DNA of 64,000 nucleotides from Acanthaster planci. Lineage: Eukaryota > Echinodermata > Asteroidea > Valvatida > Acanthasteridae. This document shows positions 50,621-63,100 of this stretch, in pieces (position 1 is the first letter of the stretch; every line of letters starts with the position of its first letter). The notes under the pieces were generated by a model. It saw only the letters and a program-made list of their open reading frames with translations. It was not told the origin of the DNA and ran no database searches. The DNA lies in contig NW_019091416.1 of assembly GCF_001949145.1 (NCBI RefSeq), positions 1,529,132 through 1,593,131 on the forward strand, written 5' to 3'. Made by a program: the position numbers and the translations under genes.

Positions 50621-51101
50621 AACAGACTGCACCCTTAAGCCCCATCCCCAGGGCAGATCGTGTTCCTTGGTACCGGTACGGTACGAACCGCTTGGATGGA
50701 TCAGGCATTTGGTTTAGTCTGGTACATAAAAACTTCGTGTTTAGCATTCATACAACATGACTTGTAATAGGGTATTAGACCTTAGTATCCGGAAGTACAA
50801 AAGTGATCATTCAACCGTAACAAAACGGGAGGACGTGTTTGCGTATCATGCCCGATGCCGTACGTCTCTTTTCCTTCCTCCATGATCGCACAAAATACCA
50901 TGTTCTTAATTTACCAGGGATTGCTACCTTAATATTAAATGCCGAGTTGAACGTTGGGAGGGAAAACGGCGTGTAATCAACAGATGAAGTTCCGACTATG
51001 TAATTTGTAAACGACCAGCCAGTCCATATGATATTATCATGCTCCCAGTCCCAAAATAATTAAACTTAAGAGTGAATGGGATTTGAGATTGCAAAACAGG
51101 A

Positions 51102-51120
51102 ATGGGATCTTTTTTCAATG
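51102..51120 (+). CDS. FAM234A: FAM234-like exon 1, 19-nt coding part (proposed)
   Basis: ATG with G at -3 and G at +4, an in-frame TGA 15 nt upstream, then MGSFFN plus one base before a strong donor AATG|GTGAGT. The leftover G completes Gly7 with GT at 52327. No other ATG-donor pair with the right phase stood out between the LUC7L start and 52327. It remains a prediction. Confidence 0.5.
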
Positions 51121-54100
51121 GTGAGTGAAAAGTTTTGTTCAGCCTCTGTGTGACTGTACTGAAAAGAGCTTGAAACAATTTATGAGTATTGTGACATCTT
51201 TTCCTAACCCAGCTCAATGCATTAACCAAGTGCCATTTTGATCAAGTTGATCGTCAGGACAGGCAGGATCGTGGACTAACTTATGCTTTAATTGGATGGA
51301 CTGTACTTGCATGACTTTTTAATTCATGTTCATTTTTAGTCCGAGTAATGAGACTAGGATTAGGAATCTGCAGACCCATGAAAACCCCTCTTAACATTTA
51401 GACATTGTCTCTCAAAGTTTTGCATTGTCATCTGTTTCTACCACCATCATGTCAATGGTTATGTTACGCCCCAACTATAGCATCAGTCCCAACTATAGTT
51501 GGGACGGGCCCAACTAGAGTGGTACAAAGTTTGGCCAGCCCAACTTCAGCAGCGAGGTCTTGTGTGCACGTGCATGATGTGCCCAGCATGTGCCAAAGTC
51601 ATATTATTTACAAATGTTATGTCATTGGTCATAGGGCTAGATGAACAGATAAAGTGCCACATTTTAGATGAACTGTGTCAAGTGTGAGACACATTGACTT
51701 GGATAATGTCAAGACATTTCCCACAGACATTGGTCGACAATGGTTGGGCCAGCACAACAGTTGGGACTGTCCCAACTATAGTTGGGGCGTAACAGTTATA
51801 CCACATCTATAATGCTACATCTGAAAGGTATAAGTCATCACTATTCAAGTGTTGACAAAGGGAAATTATCCGATTCACTAGTTCAAGTGTTCTTGTACAT
51901 CTTTTACATAGAATCTTTAACAATTTTTGGACTACATTAAAAAGTTGAATGAACCAAATACATAACTACACAGTCTTTACCCCTGGAACTATGAGGCTGA
52001 GACATGTCAGAGAGGCACAATGACAAGATCTGTGTGAGGGGTAACATCTTCATCTTAACATCCTCTTTCTCACCCCAAACAGATCTAAGTACTTCACAGA
52101 AATATTCAAGAGTAAGAAAGTCTTCAGAATTTGTTTGAAAATACATGTACTGTAAAATATCCAGGATTCCTTGTAGACTTTGTACGTACCCTAAAAAGCG
52201 GAGAGTGATTGAATTCTATACATTCTTTCCCACACAGGGTAAATGTGTCTGATATTTTTACACTGTGTCATAATTACACAATTTGTTACATTTGGTTTAG
52301 TCATTATATTATTTCCCAATTGTCAGGTGGAACCCACCGCAAGCCTCGCTATGAGCGCTTGCCACTGGACACGTTTAGTCGGAAGGACTCCACCAGGACG
52401 ACAAGGTTAGATGATGATCCAGATGAGGAAAACCTCCTCTTCGATTTTGGGGAGGGCGGCAGCCAGAATGGTCGCCTCCTGCCGCCGGCCAAGAATGGCT
52501 ACGACTCGGAGGAGGAGATTGAGTTCTACAAGGATACTCACAGATCCCGCTACAGGCAGCCCAGACTCTCCTATAGCTCATCGCGCTGCTGTCTCGTCTG
52601 CCTGCTAGCCGCACTGGTCATTGTGGTGCTGCTCTTTTCTGCTTTGTACATGATGGGGCCAACTACAAAAAGCACGACAGGATGGACTTCCTCGACCTTC
52701 GAATATGGTACAATAGCCTTGTTTCATTGGTTGCCTGTGCATGTAAGGATGCCAAACTGAACAATGGATTAAAACAGAGCTAGCTCGGTGTGCTCTTTCT
52801 AACACAAACTAAAACAAAATTACTTTAAAATACAAAAAATTGATGTGCATGTAGGACTTCATTTTTTGTCGCAGATGGACACATAGTGCTTTTGTCCAAT
52901 CAAGAACTTAACCAAACTGGGAAATGTCTCTTCTTGAAGGTTGTTTGATTTTAAATAGTCACTGTTTTCATTATTCACTCTCTCAAAATAACATTACAGT
53001 GTGAATGGTGATGATCAGTCAGAAATGAGCAAATAAATTAGAGAATCTTTTCCAAGTGAATGTGATCTTTCTAAAATGTCTTTTCAGCATGGGGAGTCAG
53101 CTGGCGCAGTGTTTCCTTCCTTGCCTCCCATCTTTGGTGGCCTGAGTTTGAATCCGGCTCTGTCCACACGTGGATTGGGCTTTCAGTCCTTACCTGAGTC
53201 CATGGGATGTCCCTGAAATATTTATCCGGGGTCTTTTTCCCACCTCTAAAACTGAACAATTTCTTCATTGTCNNNNNNNNNNNNNNNNNNNNNNNNNNNN
53301 NNNNNNNNNNNNNNNNNNNNNNNNNNNNNNNNNNNNNNNNNNNNNNNNNNNNNNNNNNNNNNNNNNNNNNNNNNNNNNNNNNNNNNNNNNNNNNNNNNNN
53401 NNNNNNNNNNNNNNNNNNNNNNNNNNNNNNNNNNNNNNNNNNNNNNNNNNNNNNNNNNNNNNNNNNNNNNNNNNNNNNNNNNNNNNNNNNNNNNNNNNNN
53501 NNNNNNNNNNNNNNNNNNNNNNNNNNNNNNNNNNNNNNNNNNNNNNNNNNNNNNNNNNNNNNNNNNNNNNNNNNNNNNNNNNNNNNNNNNNNNNNNNNNN
53601 NNNNNNNNNNNNNNNNNNNNNNNNNNNNNNNNNNNTTGAAAAGAGGCAACGGGAATGTGGAAGCGTGAGTAGAGCCGCTTGCCACCGAACAATGAGCCTT
53701 TTCACTGTGTAAATCAAAGCGTGCAGAGCACACAGGGCCACAAACCGAGAATTTTCGGTTTGGCAGGTGGCCTTCGTGGCCAAGCGAGGCTGGAATTCTC
53801 GGACTCGGCTTTTAGAAAAAAATTCTTGTCGTCAAGGGGTTAAGAGAGCCTAGTGGTATGTGCTAATAGATTTGTCTGCGCTTTTCTGCTAGCCACGGAG
53901 ACTGCAATTCGGTTATATGATGTCAATCAAGATGGCATCCAGGATGTTATTCTCGGTGCAGCCACTACGTCCTCATTACGAGACGTCAAGAACGAGGTCG
54001 AATTCTGCAAGAAAGTCAGTAAGTTAAGGGGGGAAATGATCGGGTTAGATTTGGATTCTGTAAGTTTATCCAAATTCTAAGAAATCTTACTACCAGTTAT

Positions 54101-57100
54101 TTTTTATCGAAGTTTTTTGATGTAGGTTTGAGCCATCTTTTATTCCCCACTGCAACTTCTCTTTGTCCAAGCACATGCATCCTAAAGCAAATATCGTAAA
54201 CATTTGACGCTCACTGAAAGTAATACACAGTGTCGTGAAATAACATGACATGTATCGGTTATTGGCTATTAGTTAATGATTATTGGTTATCTCTAATATT
54301 ACCTGATTGCGCGCACTGCGATAGTCAGTCCGTTCACGCTATGCTTGCACCACCAAGACCTGCACTGATAGTGTACACTATGCACCACTGCCGCATGCGG
54401 GTGATCCGAACCTCATGTAAACAGTGCAATCTTGACTGGTTGTGCTACTGCCCTCTTGTGCTGGAGCTTGTAAAGTTGTTTTTGCCATGCCGCATCATGC
54501 ATTTGTTCTTTCTTACGTTTTTCCCTTTAAATGTTATGATCAAATGTTTTGTTCTTTGTTTTCAGTAAAAACAGTTCAACGGGTATGAATAGTCGCTCTA
54601 ATTTATAAATAATTGTTCTGACTTTGAACCAATTAGACCTGTCCGCAATAAACCAATTACAAAGTATGTAAATCTGACGGACAAACCCACCACAATACTT
54701 AGCCTTGACTACTGTCAGTTCAAATCCCAGGTGTTTATTGAAGTTCATATTAACAAGGATCACATACTGAAATGGTTGACGATGACCCAGATTACCTGTG
54801 AGGTGTTTACCTCTCTAACAAAGTGTTATCCTCAGTACATCCTGGCTTGAAGGTATTGAAACTTGGAACAAAGAGAATTGCTCAGATGAGAGTTCAAGTG
54901 TTACTGTGTTGGAGTCAATTTCCATTTTAGACAGGGCCTTCAGAACGAGCAGCATTACTCAATAGTTTAATGTCAAGCACACTCATCTTTTTCTTCCTGT
55001 TTAGTTTTTCAAAGTTTTATGAATCTCTGTTCCAAGTCATTCTCAAGTCCGATGAATTGAAGAATTCAGCTTGCAATGTTTCTCTTGTCAGATATGACGT
55101 ATCCATGTGCTGGACTAATCATGGCATTAGATGGACGCAACGGCACCAGACTATGGACCATACACACCAGGGTGGAGGTATTTGCTATTCAGTGCGGGAA
55201 ACTAGATATCAACGGAGACGGTCATATGGATTGCATTGCTGCGGGACGGATGGGCACGCTACACGGCATAGATCCAATTAATGGTGAGTAAACAGAAAGT
55301 GAAATGTTGTCCATTTATACAAAAAAACTTCACGCCTGTAAATTACCTCTCATGCACCACACAAACACAGTTAAATAACTCCAAAGGCAGGTCTGCCACC
55401 AAGTCTCTTTGGTTGGACTGAAAATACACACGCCCCCAAAATTTTCCTTAAAATTTAAAAACTCAACACAGTAGGTGGCACAAGATGAATCTGCATTTAC
55501 ACGGACCATTTCTTAAATCTCTGACTCTGGTGTCACACTTGAGCTTCAGCCTGAGGACTCCAGCTTCTTGGAATTGTATGCTTTGTATATAATTTGGAGA
55601 CATTTGGCTCTTTCCTGTTATGAATACCGTGAAACACCAACAGGAAATCTTTCTGTTTGCTCAAACCATTAATGGTTTGCATGGTCACAGCTGAAGATGA
55701 AGCTGAGATGTGATGCACAGGCCCAAGCACCTCACCACGGTGCCATTTGTGCACCAAATCTAATGATGTCATTGATCTTTTTAAACAAAAAGAAACTGGT
55801 ATTATAAAACACAGCTGCCACAGTATATTCAATTTTTTTTTGCAAATGTGATCTTTCTGGAGTGATAGTTCTTGTCATGTCTGAATTCATACATTGCTTA
55901 GCCAGGGATAGCAGAGTATATTAATTATTGAACAGAGTCGAATTGTATCTATCATCAAAATATGCATATCTCCATTGATTTGTGAAAGGTTTTAGGAATG
56001 ATTACTGGCTTATCAATCAAGTCAAACAAACAGTAACAAGCATCTTTCACTCCCCATGTTGAGTGCTTGATTGTTTTTTATCCAGGTTCGGTTCTTTGGT
56101 CGGCTGATCCCGGAGTGACCAATCTTCACTTCAACTTCTTCCAGGGTCAAGTTGTCCCTGACCTGGATCAAGATGGGGTACCAGACTATGTGGTGACTCA
56201 CGGGGGTGACACAAGGTTCAGTGACAAGGTTAGTTTATGTTACCCTCTCAGATCACCGGAGAGGTCAAGGGGTCAGAATGGTGATCACCCTTCTCAGGGC
56301 CTCCACCACACTTGCTTTAGATGTGGGCACGTTTCACTGGAGGAGGCGTTGTTGTCAAGTCGTCATAATTCTGAAGTTAAAGTCACATGCTAATCAAACA
56401 AGCAAGGGAGACATTTCTTTGTCAATGTTATTGCAATGAAAACAAACAAGTCAAACTGTCAGCAAGAGATTCTGTAGTCGCCAGCTACCACAGGATCCAA
56501 CCACGGCATTGTTCAGTAGACGAGCTCCCTTAGTCTCTACATAGGCAGTTTATTTTGGTGCTGTTGATTGCCAATTGCAACCAAGTTGGCCGTACACCTG
56601 TCACACTTAGCTGCACCTGTGAGGGTAAGGCTTAATTAAGCAAAACCTGTAGGCATTGATTGGTACGTGGTTACTCTGGAGCATTCATGAAAGAATAATT
56701 TTGTCCTTAATAAAGTCTTTTTGTAACAAGTTTTAATTTCTTACCTGTAGGAATTGGATAGGCCAGCGGGAAGGTTACTACTCTTGTCAGGAAAGACCGG
56801 GCGGAGCTTGGGCAGGTACCTTTCCTTGCCAGACAACCACGAGACCTACTCAGCCATAACACTCTACACAAGACCAAATGGAGCTATCTTTCTTCTGTTT
56901 GGCTCAGGAGGTGAAACCATCTCAGGTATCACACATATTCAAGAAAGAGATTTATCCATGGTGTAACCGCAATCGTTTTACTCATGTAGTTCTTTCACCA
57001 TGAAAACCTTCAAGTCTTATATTGATTCTGATGACGTAACTCACACTTACACTTACAAGGAGTAAGGCTTCAGTTGCGTCAATCGCAAGCTATCACAAGT

Positions 57101-60100
57101 CATCCAGAACCATGACAAAAGCACTCCATTGTCTTTGCTTACATTTCAATGACCAGAATAGACTGTGTTAATGTGTCGGCCATCTTGAATTGAAAGTAAT
57201 GTTAACTTTTCATTTTGGAAACCTTAGAGTGAAAATAACAACAAACTTTGATTTCGTTACAAATTCATGCCAGTTTACATTTAGAATAATTTAAAATTTG
57301 TGATAAATTATGTCTAAATGTTTTAAGCCACATTGAAAAAATTATTGGAAAGAGAGGTTTGGAACTCCAAACAGTGTGGCACCACCCCATTTAACAGATT
57401 TTATTGAATTTGATAGATTCAGGGAACAAGATCAAAAATGGTTTCCCCATGAATAAGGTCTGTTGTAATGGATTTGACCGTGGCCCTGACCTTGAGCTAT
57501 TGTTGTCCACATTGACCTTTACACTTCTTGCACAAGCATCCCTGCAATGGTAAAAAAATGATAGAGATACTGAGGAACCTTTGGAGATGAAGGTCAGATT
57601 TGAGAAATCATTAGTGTTCTACTTGTACTGGATTTACTAAAATACTCAAGATTGATCTCTTGTGAACCATCAGTCAGACGAGCTATCAACCGCACATAAA
57701 TTTTTTCTTGGAACCTGGACCCAATTCCACGGCCCTGCTTACTGTTAAGTAAATGTTTTTCTAACCATAGCACAAAATTGCTTCACGGTAAGCCTGTTTC
57801 ACGGTGAACATTTTATGGTTGCTGTGCTTAGCACGAAAATTGCATGGGCATGCATGGAGATTTCCATTGTTATGCCACTAAGTTAAGCACATTTTAGCTT
57901 AGCACGCCTTTTGCTGTGCTTACTGCTTACCATTCTCCAGGAAATAGGCAGAGCTTCTGTTAGCATACAGTTGTGTGCTTAGCACCCCTGTGAAATTGGG
58001 CCCTGTTCTTACTGACGCAGATTTTTCCACACTTGGCAACTCATCAAACCCAGACTGTGAGGTGGAGAGATTCCGAACCAATCACTGGTCACCGTGAAAG
58101 CAACGTATTAAAAATTGGATCTCTCTGCAGGTTCACTCTGGGCTATATCCCTACGTGACTTGTACTGTTACGTGATGTCAATGCCGACCTGCAGCGCAGA
58201 CCAGCTGTTCCACGTGTCTCCCCTGCAAAAAAAGGGATACGATGAACATTGGGGAACACCGATACAGACTCTTCAGAGTGGTGCCATGGAGATCCTCAGG
58301 TGAGGTCCACTTAATTTGAATTCCTTTTTTTTAGAAAGTGAACTTGATCAGTTTCTCATCTGGATTTTTATGATGACTGGAAATAAAAAAGCTGCTTCCT
58401 TATTGAGCATGCCCGGCTGATGAACATGTCATATGGCATACATGTACTTTCAACCTTTCTGTTGATTTTAACAAAGTGATTTTAAGGCCACAAATCATTT
58501 TGCGCCGCTCTTACCTGAACGTGTTAGTGATTGATAAACCTAACAGCCACTCAGAGGTACTGTGTGTTGAGAACTCATCAGTGAGTGAAGGGTACATTCA
58601 ACCCACCCTCCACCCCCATCCATACCCCTCAACCTCCATCCCATTCTGCTAAATATCATTTTGTTAGTTGAACACTCTCCTCAGTGCAGTTGTCTCAAAT
58701 TTACTTATTGCCTGATTGAACTTATGTTGCCATTTTTAACAGAAAAAACAAAATCCAAACTGTCATCTTTTTCGTTTTGAAATGCTTAACTTAAAAGCCA
58801 CAAACCAGATAAGAAGGGCTTTGACCTTGGTGGTTCACAGCACCACAGGAAGTTTAACATTTCACCCAGCTACAGGACAAATGGTGCTAAGAATTCACAA
58901 TGAAGGGGCGTCGTACGGTTATTTACAGGAGTGGTTCCAGCAAGGGTGTGACTGTTCCCACTGAGCTGGTAGATATGAACAACGATGGCGTGGATGACCT
59001 GGTCGTGTTCATGTACAACAGCACCATTGCCATACTGGATGGGGTCAATCTTGGGGTCATTTGGTCCACCGGCAAGAGGTTTGCCGAGTTTGAGACTTAC
59101 AGGTGGGTTCAAAGGGACCAGTGATCAGCCCCTTTTTCCTGGGGCACATTCAAAAGCGCAGAGCATACGTTTGTGAGGGGAGCATCAGTATTACAGGACC
59201 CACGCTGACTACCGAAAAACAGTGTACTTTTGAAGAAACATAAACATGGCTGCCGTTACAAATGGAGGCCATTACAAATGGAGTAAAACAAAGCACTCAC
59301 TTAATTTTCTGCAAATTGCCATCATTCTGTGCATCCTAAGCACACCATCTCTATTCTGAGGGTGCTTGATATGCTGCCCATATCGCCCATTCCCAGCATT
59401 CAACAGTATTTGACAGTATGCAGGCACACCTCCACATCCTACAAGTCAGGCAGTGTCCAAAGGTTAGGGCTATGGCTGAAATTAACATGTTGTCTGCAGC
59501 CACTAGCAGCCTCTGGCTAGTGGCTGTAGTCACTCCTTATAGACCTCTATCATGGGGCAGCCATCTTGCTTTTATTCCATTCAAAGCAATGTAACCAAAC
59601 TGGAGCTAGAAAGAAAAACAGTCTGCTCCCTTTTAACAATGTGTGAAATTGTATTACTGTTGCTATTGGGTCTACAGGGAATAAGACAAACATGGTAACA
59701 TCCTGATATGTGTCTATGGACCGTTGTTCTACTCAGAGCTGTAGCTAGTTGATTCAGGCTCGGCCTGGGAGATACCAAACGGTGCAGATGTTTTCTCGAA
59801 GAACTTAGACTCTCAAGGTTCACTGCTTGTACTGGGGTTTAGTGGAATTACTCTTCTTAACTTTTATAAAATATGAGGCACGCGGTGCCATGTGTTGTGA
59901 CTTTTCACTTTCAGCAAGTGTCCAAAAGTAAGATACTTTACCACAGTAATTTGAGTAGTGATGCACCTTTTCAGGCAGCTTTTTATTCATTTTTCAACAC
60001 GTCAGATGATAAACACTCTTCATTTGGACAGATTGAGTCAATCGGTATTTGTTTCACTTGTTTACTTTTATTTTTAAATCTGATACACGTAAATGAATCC

Positions 60101-63100
60101 CTTTGCAAAACTTAAACATGCAAGAACAGGCGTCAGTTACGATCATGCCGTTGTAATTCTTTTTTCACTTGAAGAAGTACTTATCCAGTTGCTGTATCTG
60201 TTTCCACAGCAATCTTGCGCCGGGCTATTTCAACGACGATGACACCATTGATCTCATGGTGCACCTGAGTGAGGGCAAATGGCCAAAATTCATCTCTTCT
60301 TGCGTAAGCTTCCCTTGTAAAGAGTTACTCTGTGCTATCCAGAGACTCTTCTCTCTCATTTGACTATCTCATGGCAGAAATGATCACTCCATAGGACCAG
60401 TGTAAGCCAGAGGATCTTTCAAAGATGCTGCAGTCTTAGATGGGTCCTTGACTGTGGCTCATGCACTTCTGTGCAGGATATTCCTTGTGAAATAAGCCAT
60501 TTTTTAATCTGAAAGCTTTGAAGAAAAGCAGAAGGTTTGAGGATGCACATGGAAAACCTGAAATGCCACTCTGTGCTGTGCTGAGTAATTATAGAAGGCA
60601 CTGATGGGAGTTGAAGTTGGTTGACATTCTTCTAATAGTGCTCTCCTGCAAGAGAAATATGCAGACTTAAACAACATTCTGTCATTAGAAATAGCTAGCT
60701 GTTTCATGGCAGTTTATGTAAACACTGTGGAGTTGCAAGACATTGACTAATTTGTTCAACCGGTGGATTTTATTCACATTTCTCCAGGTCTATATCCTTG
60801 ATGGCAGGGATGGCAAAGTCCTTTGGTCCCTCAAGACGCCTAGCTTCAGCCCCATTATGTCCTCCCCTCTCACCCTCCAGAGCTACGGCCGCAAGGACGC
60901 CTTCCTGTTCTGGGTTCAGGGGCTCGATGCCAAGATAGGCGATGCGGAGGGACCAGAGCTACCACAGCCTGCAGGGCACGGCATGGGGCCCGATGAAACG
61001 GGAGATGGCAGCGAGGAGTCCTTAGCTTCCCCTGGACGACCTCGGAGACACGGGGATGAGATGGTACCTGAAAAGCTGTGTCTGCTGAGCTTGGATGTCC
61101 TACGTGCAGACCTCCTGATAGTAGACAGAAATCTTGCTCTCGAGCCCTTGCGGCTGGCCTCTGCGGATGCATTCAAATATAATTACAGTAAGTTATCAGT
61201 CGTTGTCAATTTTGTGCTTGAAGTGGGGGTGTAAGTTCCCTACAATTATGTGATTTAATCTTTCGAAAAAAATCCTGAGCTTTTTGAAAATCACTGAGCA
61301 CATATCATGTGATCAAATCCTCAGATTTTCTGTGGCTTTGACTTGAAATAACATGTGTTTCTGTGGAAGCTGTTATCGTGCTGCAGCCACTTCTTATAGA
61401 CTTGTGAGTTGCTGATGAAGCCACTTCTGAGTTAGTGGCTTTGTAAGCCAGTAGGAACCCTTGACAGTTTTGCACCCAAGTACATGTGCGTAATGAACAA
61501 AGTGAGTGATACGTTTCCCTTCAATAGCACTCACAGTGTGATGATAGATCATCAGTTCTGTCAAAGTCTATCAAACCCTTCAAGCACCAACGTCCCATTC
61601 TTTTTCAGCTCTTACCGAAGAAGACAGGCTTATGATGGAAGAAGATTTATATCACCATGGCAAGCCTGGCGCCGTGGAAACAGTACCACCTGACATGCAT
61701 GGGATCCTTTCCAGCCAATCCCCTCCTACAACCACAAAAACCAATACCCATTCTGCCGTAACTGAGGAAGATCTCGCACGACACAATTTACACAGGTACT
61801 CAACAACTCCAGGTGGGGCTGTTACAACACCAAAGAGTCTAAGGTTACGAACTGATGCTGTTACAAAGCCAGAGGGACTGGAGACTACAACAGATGCTAT
61901 TACAACACCAGAGGGAGAGGAATCTGTCACGGTGATGAGCACATCTGAAGTCTTGGAAGTAACGACATTTCCGAAGTACGATAAGGATGCAGTGTTTGAG
62001 ACTAGTACCCCAGCACCAACTTACTCAGTGAGTGACGTTGAAACAATGTCAACAGTCCAGCCAACCACATCAATTGGTGACACTAAACCTTCAACAGTGC
62101 AACCAAAGGATAATGACAGAAGCACAAGCACTGAGTATATTACACCCATGAGTGCAAACAGTGAAAGAGCACCGCACCGTACTTCAGAAACGACAGCTGT
62201 CGATGGTGTACAGTCAACATTTGAAACAACCGATACTCCAACAACAGAATCCATTACCATAAGACCAACTGACCTTTTGAATTTAAATGCCCGGCTTAAA
62301 ATGACAACAGAAAGCTCAGATTTGACCACAGGACGGGAAAGTAGCACCGAGGAGATTACAACCAATCAATCCAAGTTGGACACCGGTGGCATGAATACCA
62401 ACCGATCGGTCAGCCGGTCAAGCAGCAGTAACGCCCCTTCCATCTTGCCAACAGTTACAGAAATAGCTACACCTCCACCGGATGTCATAAGCCAAGACTC
62501 GGGTCATGACACACAGGTGGGGAATCGCACCAACCAACCTTTGGTTCTTGACGCTGGAACACCAGGCTCGGTGACAAACGTTGCAAGTTCCACAGCTGTA
62601 GAAAGTACTGCACAGCACACAACAGCACAGCATCCGACGTCTCCAGAAATCATGGTCACTGCAAGACCGACCACCAGTAGCCCTATTGCCATCAACTTGC
62701 CAGTTAATCCTTCACGGAACAAATCTGACGCTGATCTAGAAAAAATGGAGGTGGTCCCTGTTAACCAGAATACCACCTCAAAAACTGAGACATCTCACAT
62801 GCAGGCATCAAAAGATGCAAACAACGACCTAGTAACTAACTCAACATTGCCAAACATCCAAATCACAAATGAAATCCAGACTTTCGTAGACGTGACTGAA
62901 TATGTCACAGAGCCTGGAACAGCTTCAACAGACCAGGACACCTTACCAGAGCAGGAATCCCAGGACATGCCATACCAGACAAAAGGAGAAACAACGGAAG
63001 CCGGCAAGTCACGAAGGAGGAGAGAGATCCCCACGGGTGATTTGTGCACCGTTTACATACCCAGCCTGTTGGGCACAGGTAAGCAGGTGATGTCACAGGT

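Larger units (their letters stand above)
49566..51101. other. divergent LUC7L/FAM234 intergenic region
   Basis: Holds the LUC7L promoter side, a short hairpin (49970-50008) and copy 2 of the 412-bp repeat. No RNA gene is recognised. Both flanking genes are transcribed outward. Confidence 0.6.

Noticed and set aside
53071-53783. Long frames in several readings across 53273-53635
   Set aside because: They exist only because N bases carry no stop codons.
58782-58928. Upstream extension of FAM234-like exon 8
   Set aside because: Starting the exon before 58929 would not join exon 7 in phase; the acceptor TTATTTACAG at 58928 does.
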